A DNA stretch of 33,648 nucleotides from Rhizophagus sp. LPA8_4_AMF (Eukaryota; Glomeromycota; Glomeromycetes; Glomerales; Glomeraceae), in assembly GCA_021464525.1 (NCBI GenBank), contig JADRCO010000446.1, forward strand, positions 1 through 33,648, given 5' to 3'. Made by a program: the position numbers and the translations under genes. This document shows positions 29,092-33,648 of the stretch, piece after piece (the stretch's first letter is position 1; each line of letters opens with the position of its first letter). The notes below the pieces were generated by a model. That model was not told the DNA's origin. It made no database searches and was given only the letters and a program-made list of their open reading frames with translations.

Positions 29092-30381
29092 TTAAATCAT
29101 TTCATGATCCTTCAATATTTGTTTAGAAACATCCCATAGTTTCTTTGTAATTTCTTGATCATTTGCAATTTTATTTGGCTCCTCTTCTATTCCTTCACTG
29201 TAGTATTTTCCTGTTCCTTTATTTTCGAGAGAAAATATAGGATAAAGAACGTTGGTGGCACCTTGTTCGGCTGATATCTCAGATCCAGATAATTTTATAA
29301 AAATTTTAGCTAGAAAGTTCACGAAGACGCTATTCAAGTGACCAATATTTGTTTGAATTATCCCAGGGTGGATCGAATATGTTGTAATATCTATATATTT
29401 AAAAGAAAAGAATTAAACGTGGTTTTCTTACATGCTAACCAAAATAAACTTAATACTTACTTTCGTTTTGAACCAAACGACTTAATTCTTTGGCAGTAAT
29501 AACATTCTTTGTTTTTATTAATAGAAATAAGAGTATATAAATAACTAAGATTCTTTATTAAAAAAAATCAGACTTTAATATAAATACCATCAATTTACTA
29601 TTCCCATAAGATTTAAGAGGATTCCAGTAAGCACCTTTTTCAAGATTCAAATTATCAAAATCAATTTCGCCAACTTTATGAACATTTGAACTAAGTAATG
29701 CAATTTTTCCAGGTAATTCGGCAGAAACTGATTTTTTCATCGTATCCAATAACAATAAAGTGAGTAAAAATTGTGCTAGATGATTGACCTAAATAATGTA
29801 CAAATGTTAAAAAGTGAATAACTTACAAACATATTGAAAAAAATAAATAAAGAAATAAATTACCTGAAATTGTATTTCCAAGTTATCCTTCGTTTTAATG
29901 ATTTGACCTTGTAAGCCTACACCTACAAAGATGTTCAAATAGATAAATTATAAAACGTGGTTAAAAAAAAAAGCTCTTCTTTTTTTTATTTTTCAATTTT
30001 TTTTATTTACCTGCATTATTAATTAAAATATGTAATTCTCCAACTTCTTTGATGAATTTATTAGCAAAATTTTTTACACTTTGCAAATCTCCCAAATCCA
30101 TTTCCCAAATTTCAATATTATTTACATGTCCATTAGAAGATTTAATATATTCTAATAAATTATTTGCTTTTTCTTTATTACGAGCTGGTAAAACCAATCG
30201 CTTGGGATTATATCCGGCTAAAATTCTTGCCATTACCTTACCAATACCTTATAATAATAAGAATAAAAGAATTAATATTTTATTAAGTAATTAATTTTTG
30301 AAAAAAATATTTACCATCGGTTGCGCCGGTAAGGATTATAACATATTTTGATAAATTGAGGTTATCCAATTTAACTGGCAT
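29092..30381 (-). CDS. Short-chain dehydrogenase/reductase, array copy 5 (six exons)
   Basis: Exons are 30381-30315, 30247-30011, 29932-region exon 29922-29864, 29788-29588, 29506-29461 and 29390-29092. The frame closes at 302 aa. Motifs: TGATDGIG (18-25), PARN, NNAG (99-102), VNHLAQFLL with catalytic N123, LLSS in the serine region, YGNSK (Y182, K186), and SIHPG. Differences from its sisters include GKVMAR for GKEMAR after the Rossmann glycines and Gln for Pro in NHLAPF. The donor after exon 4 is GTATTT rather than GTAAGT/GTAAAT, a weaker site. A TTAAATAA box with an adjacent GCTCAAA lies about 63 bp upstream. An NADP(H)-dependent oxidoreductase is expected. The substrate is unknown. Confidence 0.92.
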
Positions 30382-30440
30382 TTTTGAAATTCACAAATTA
30401 AAGAAACTTTTTTTTTTTTTCCTTCCTCGAGAATTTGAGC

Positions 30441-30448
30441 TTATTTAA
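30441..30448 (-). promoter_or_regulatory. TATA-like box of SDR copy 5
   Basis: TTAAATAAGCTCAAA on the minus strand, equivalent in position to TATATAAAGCTCAAA of copy 4, with a changed TATA core. Confidence 0.4.
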
Positions 30449-30865
30449 GTAGAGTTTTTAATTAAGCCTAATACAGTGTCATAGGAATAATTCGGATAAG
30501 TGCAACATTGAATAATGGGCTTATCTGGTTAAATTTTTGACAAAGTGAACCCATTTTTGATTAATTAATTGTTAGAACATATTCATTAATATTGTTTATT
30601 AACACAATATTTCGGTATTGAAACTTTTAAAGTTTCGGGAACATGTGACCACAATTACAGAATTAGGATTAAGGTGGTTAGTCGTGGTTTCAGCTGGTTG
30701 GTACAATATTAAACGGATAATTAATTAACCACAGTATATGCAAAAATAGTATGATTGGCGCTGTTATGTTGATATTTAATAAAAGTTTATTTCTTAAAAA
30801 AGTAATTATAATGTACGCAATGACATTACATATTAAAAAGAGGTTGGTACGAAATTCGGTACCTA

Positions 30866-31556
30866 CAGTACATTATCTCAATATCCCAAATCCCAAATCC
30901 TGAAATTTTATAATCCCAAATTCCGAATCCCATAATTCCAACAAAATCATACTCCCAAAATGTCATAATCTAAAAATTTTTAATCCCGATACAAAAAAAA
31001 CTCGACACTTTATAATACTGAAATATTTTCTCTATCTTTATTTTATTAATTATAAAATTATTTTATTTTTATTAATTTTTATTAAATTTAATAAATTATA
31101 ATTATTAATTTTAATTTTTAAAATAATGATTTCAAAAATCAAAATAATATATATAATATCTTTTTGGGCATTGTTGCTAAAGGTGATTCTTAACGCACCA
31201 GCATTAGCAAATATTAACGGGCAGAGTTTCATACCATTTTAATTCTGCCCAAAATTCTACCTAATTCTGGTAAGTGTCAATCACCAGCGGTAATATTTAA
31301 CAATGATCTATTTTTTTTCCTATAAATAAAATAAAAACAATAAATGGTATATAATTAAAGCGATAAACGATAGAATTTTCATTACAGTATTTTGTCTTTC
31401 GAGCTTATAAAGTATCGGCATTATAAAATTTCGGTATTGTGACTCGTTCTCAGGATTATGAAATTCGAAACGATTATCTTTTGGGATTATACCATTTCGG
31501 AATTATGATATGACAATTCGGGATTTGGGAATTTGGATATCAAGATAATACTGTAT
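30866..31556. mobile_element. Tc1/mariner-like foldback MITE, about 690 bp
   Basis: The left end CAGTACATTATCTCAATATC and the right end, read on the other strand as CAGTATTATCTTGATATCC, are inverted repeats that continue for more than 35 bp through TCCCAAATCCCAAATCC-type words. Both ends are flanked by TA, the mariner target site. Inside each arm are repeated GGATTATGAAATTCGG-like words. The core (31020-31130) is AT-rich. No transposase is present. Confidence 0.65.
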
Positions 31557-31620
31557 ACTGAGTTTCAGGATTTGAGCGACTGAATCTCCTTAAGTTGTAC
31601 GAGTATAAATTATTAATTAG

Positions 31621-31855
31621 AAATGACCGATAAATTGATGGATCTTTAAAAGGTTAAGTGTAATCGTTATACATAATTATGGTAGCAGTATTTAAGCAAG
31701 TGATTACTATGAAAACAGAAAATTCATGATCTTTCAATATCCATAAATTGGAATTTATTTCTTTTTATATGATAGATAGAATTAATTTATTTGATAAGAT
31801 GAAAATGTTACTACGTAACATAGTAGAGAAGTTGTTATAAATAAAATATAAGATT
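31621..31855. repeat. Duplicated downstream flank of SDR copies 5 and 6 (copy at 6)
   Basis: Matches 28056-28115 and then 28840-29060 near copy 5. The two pieces are contiguous here but are separated by the foldback element near copy 5, so this copy shows the uninterrupted arrangement. Confidence 0.7.
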
Positions 31856-31886
31856 AAAATTTTTTTCTTAAAAAAAATTGAACTTT

Positions 31887-32790
31887 TTAAATCATTCTAT
31901 GATCTTTTAATATTTGTTCAGAAACATCCCAGAGTTTTTTTGCAATTTCTTGGTCATATGCAACTTTATTTGGCTCATCCTCGATTCCTAAATTATAGTA
32001 TTTTCCTGTTTCTTTATTTTCAAGAGAAAATATAGGATAAAGAGTATTCATGGCACCTTGTTCGGCTGATATATTAAGCCCAAGTATTGTTCCAAGAATT
32101 TTCAATAAAATGTTTGAGATGGAATAATTCAAGTGACCAATATTCGTTTCAATTACACCAGGGTGAAGCGAATATGTTGTAATATCTGCATGATATTTAA
32201 AGTAAAAGAGTCAATCTTACATACCAGCTAAAAAATGATTTTATTATAATACTTACTTTGAACCGTACGACTTATTTCCTTGGCAATAATAACATTCTTT
32301 TTTTTTAAAAAAAAAAATAAAAAAATAAAAATAATATAAATAAAAATAAAAATTTTTTACTATTAAATTAAATGAAAAGTGATTGAAACATTTACCATCA
32401 ATTTCGTGTTTGCATAAGCTTTAATAGGATTCCAGTAATTACCTTTTTCAAGGTTTAAATTATCAAAATCAATTTCTCCAAACTTATTTGCTTCTGAACT
32501 AGTTAACGCAATTTTTCCGGGTAATTTGGCAGAAACTGATTTTTTTATTGTATCCAATAACAATGAAGTAAGTAAAAATGGTGCTAGATGGTTGACCTAA
32601 AATAATTTATAAATATTAAAAAGAGATTTCAAACAAACGAAATTGCAAAAAAAAACAAAAAAAAAAATTAATCACTTGAAATTGTAATTCCAAGTTATCT
32701 TTCGTTTTAATGAGTTGATGTTGAACGGCTATACCTACAAAATATATCAAATAAATAAATAAATAAACAAGCTCGATTAAAAAAGTCTGG

Positions 32791-32824
<34 letters not shown>

Positions 32825-33200
32825 TACCCGCATTATGAATTAGAATATGTAATTCCCCAACTTCTTTGATGAATTTATTTGCAAAATTTTTTACACTTTG
32901 TAAATCTGCTAAATCCATTTCCCAAATCTCAACATTATTTGCATGTCCGTTAGAAGATTTAATATATTCTACTAAATTATTTCCTTTTTCTATATTACGA
33001 GCTGGTAAAACCAATCGTTTTGGATTAAATTCAGCTAAAATTCTTGCCATATCTTTACCGATGCCTTAAAATAATATAAAATGTAAGTGATTGAATTATT
33101 TGAAGTGAAAGTGCATAAGTTGAACTTATTTACCATCAGTAGCCCCAGTAAGAATTATAACGTATTTTGATAAATCGAGTTTATCTAATCTAACTGGCAT
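31887..33200 (-). CDS. Short-chain dehydrogenase/reductase, array copy 6 (six exons)
   Basis: Exons are 33200-33134, 33064-32828, 32734-32676, 32596-32396, 32296-32257 and 32185-31887. The frame closes at 300 aa. Motifs: TGATDGIG (18-25), PARN, VNHLAPFLL with catalytic N123, LTSS, YANTK (Y182, K186) and SLHPG. Odd points: NNAG is replaced by HNAG (H99), the small exon is 40 nt rather than 46 because of an in-frame 6-nt loss before its donor, and the donor after exon 3 is GTGATT rather than GTAA-type. The catalytic Asn-Ser-Tyr-Lys set is intact, so activity is still plausible. The downstream flank is shared with copy 5, its closest neighbour in the array. The TATA-like box lies about 70 bp upstream. 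Confidence 0.92.
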
Positions 33201-33267
33201 TTTGAAATTAATAACTTAAAGTTTTTTTTCAAGTAAGTTATTTGAGCCGAATTATTTGTATTTAAGC

Positions 33268-33275
33268 TTTATATA
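33268..33275 (-). promoter_or_regulatory. TATA box of SDR copy 6
   Basis: TATATAAAGCTTAAA on the minus strand, about 70 bp upstream of the ATG, with GCTCAAA a further 25 bp upstream. Position matches copies 4 and 5. Confidence 0.45.
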
Positions 33276-33648
33276 AATTTTTTTTAATTAACCATCAACG
33301 ATAATGAAATGTGGATAATAAAGAAGCGCAAAAATACGATTTTATATATATTTTCATTGAATAAATATTCTTAATGGATAAGATCAACGGTTCTTTCAAT
33401 ACCGACATTCTAATTTGTCAAATTCATAATATTGATAGAAAATGACGAGATCAACGTAATTATGCTGAGATGAAATAGATGAAATCCTAATGGTGCATGC
33501 ATAATAAATTAAAGTGTAACTAAATAAGAGCATAAGACTTACACAATGTAATTAAACACAAGTTGAAGAATATACTTAATTAGGATCCGGTTATCCCTAT
33601 AAAAAGTACCCTTATTAAAATATACTTAAAATATACTTAAAATATTTT
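33276..33648. other. Upstream flank of SDR copy 6, window end
   Basis: AT-rich DNA with no supported gene. The window ends in a short AAAATATACTT tandem repeat (three units from about 33618). Nothing shows whether the SDR array continues beyond the window. Confidence 0.4.

Larger units (their letters stand above)
30382..31886. other. Gap between SDR copies 5 and 6
   Basis: No gene is supported. Most of it is a mariner-like foldback (30866-31556). The minus-strand frame at 31050-31232 lies inside that element and has no recognisable content. 31621-31855 is the duplicated SDR downstream flank. Confidence 0.5.

Noticed and set aside
30049..30294. Plus-strand frames opposite SDR exon 2 (also 13985, 19850, 32866)
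   Set aside because: They are antisense shadows that recur at every SDR copy because the coding strand is conserved.

Overview
The window looks like nuclear DNA of a very AT-rich filamentous fungus, most likely an arbuscular mycorrhizal (Glomeromycotina, Rhizophagus-like) genome. That lineage call is inference from composition and gene style, not from a database match. The supporting signs are genes cut by short introns (mostly about 50-280 nt, GTAA/GTRNGT donors, CTAAC-type branch points, YAG acceptors), long homopolymer tracts, large gene-poor gaps, many small foldback/MITE-like elements and vertebrate-type TTAGGG words. No operons, Shine-Dalgarno sites, rRNA, tRNA or CRISPR arrays were seen.

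Layout. 1-4737: gene-poor, with a GC-richer coding-like relic (about 1190-1510) and a 100-codon reading frame broken by one TGA (2882-3181). 4738-6254 (-): intact two-exon FAD-linked (berberine-bridge-like) oxidoreductase of 475 aa. 6255-8866: gap with a foldback element. 8867-9267 (+): newly assembled three-exon small secreted protein of 79 aa, rich in dibasic sites. 9268-11979: gap ending in minisatellites. 11980-12903 (+): intronless 307-aa protein with a coiled-coil-like region and a hydrophobic hairpin. 13082-33200 (-): tandem array of six short-chain dehydrogenase/reductase (SDR) loci. Four are intact (300, 299, 302 and 300 aa) and two are relics. The array is split by a block (about 20.3-29.0 kb) holding a tandem segmental duplication.

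The most unusual locus is in that block. A 149-aa arginine-rich gene (23280-24449, +) carries a tandem duplication of an exon plus its intron. Two identical 63-nt phase 1-1 exons are separated by apparently identical 240-nt introns, giving a 303-bp period. A paralogue 3.3 kb downstream (26605-27154) has a single intron and no middle exon, and is broken by a TGA and an 8-bp deletion. The middle exon looks like a chimera of the flanking exons, so the locus may record the birth of an exon. Nearby are a minisatellite whose units each end in a 3'-splice-site-like motif, an interstitial telomere-like repeat split by a hAT-type MITE with an 8-bp target-site duplication, and several foldback elements.

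The SDR paralogues probably act on small lipophilic carbonyl or alcohol substrates with NADP(H). The FAD oxidase and the SDRs could both belong to secondary or lipid metabolism, but nothing here shows that they share a pathway. All calls come from manual reading. Splice sites were chosen by consensus and by exact reading-frame closure, not by transcript data.
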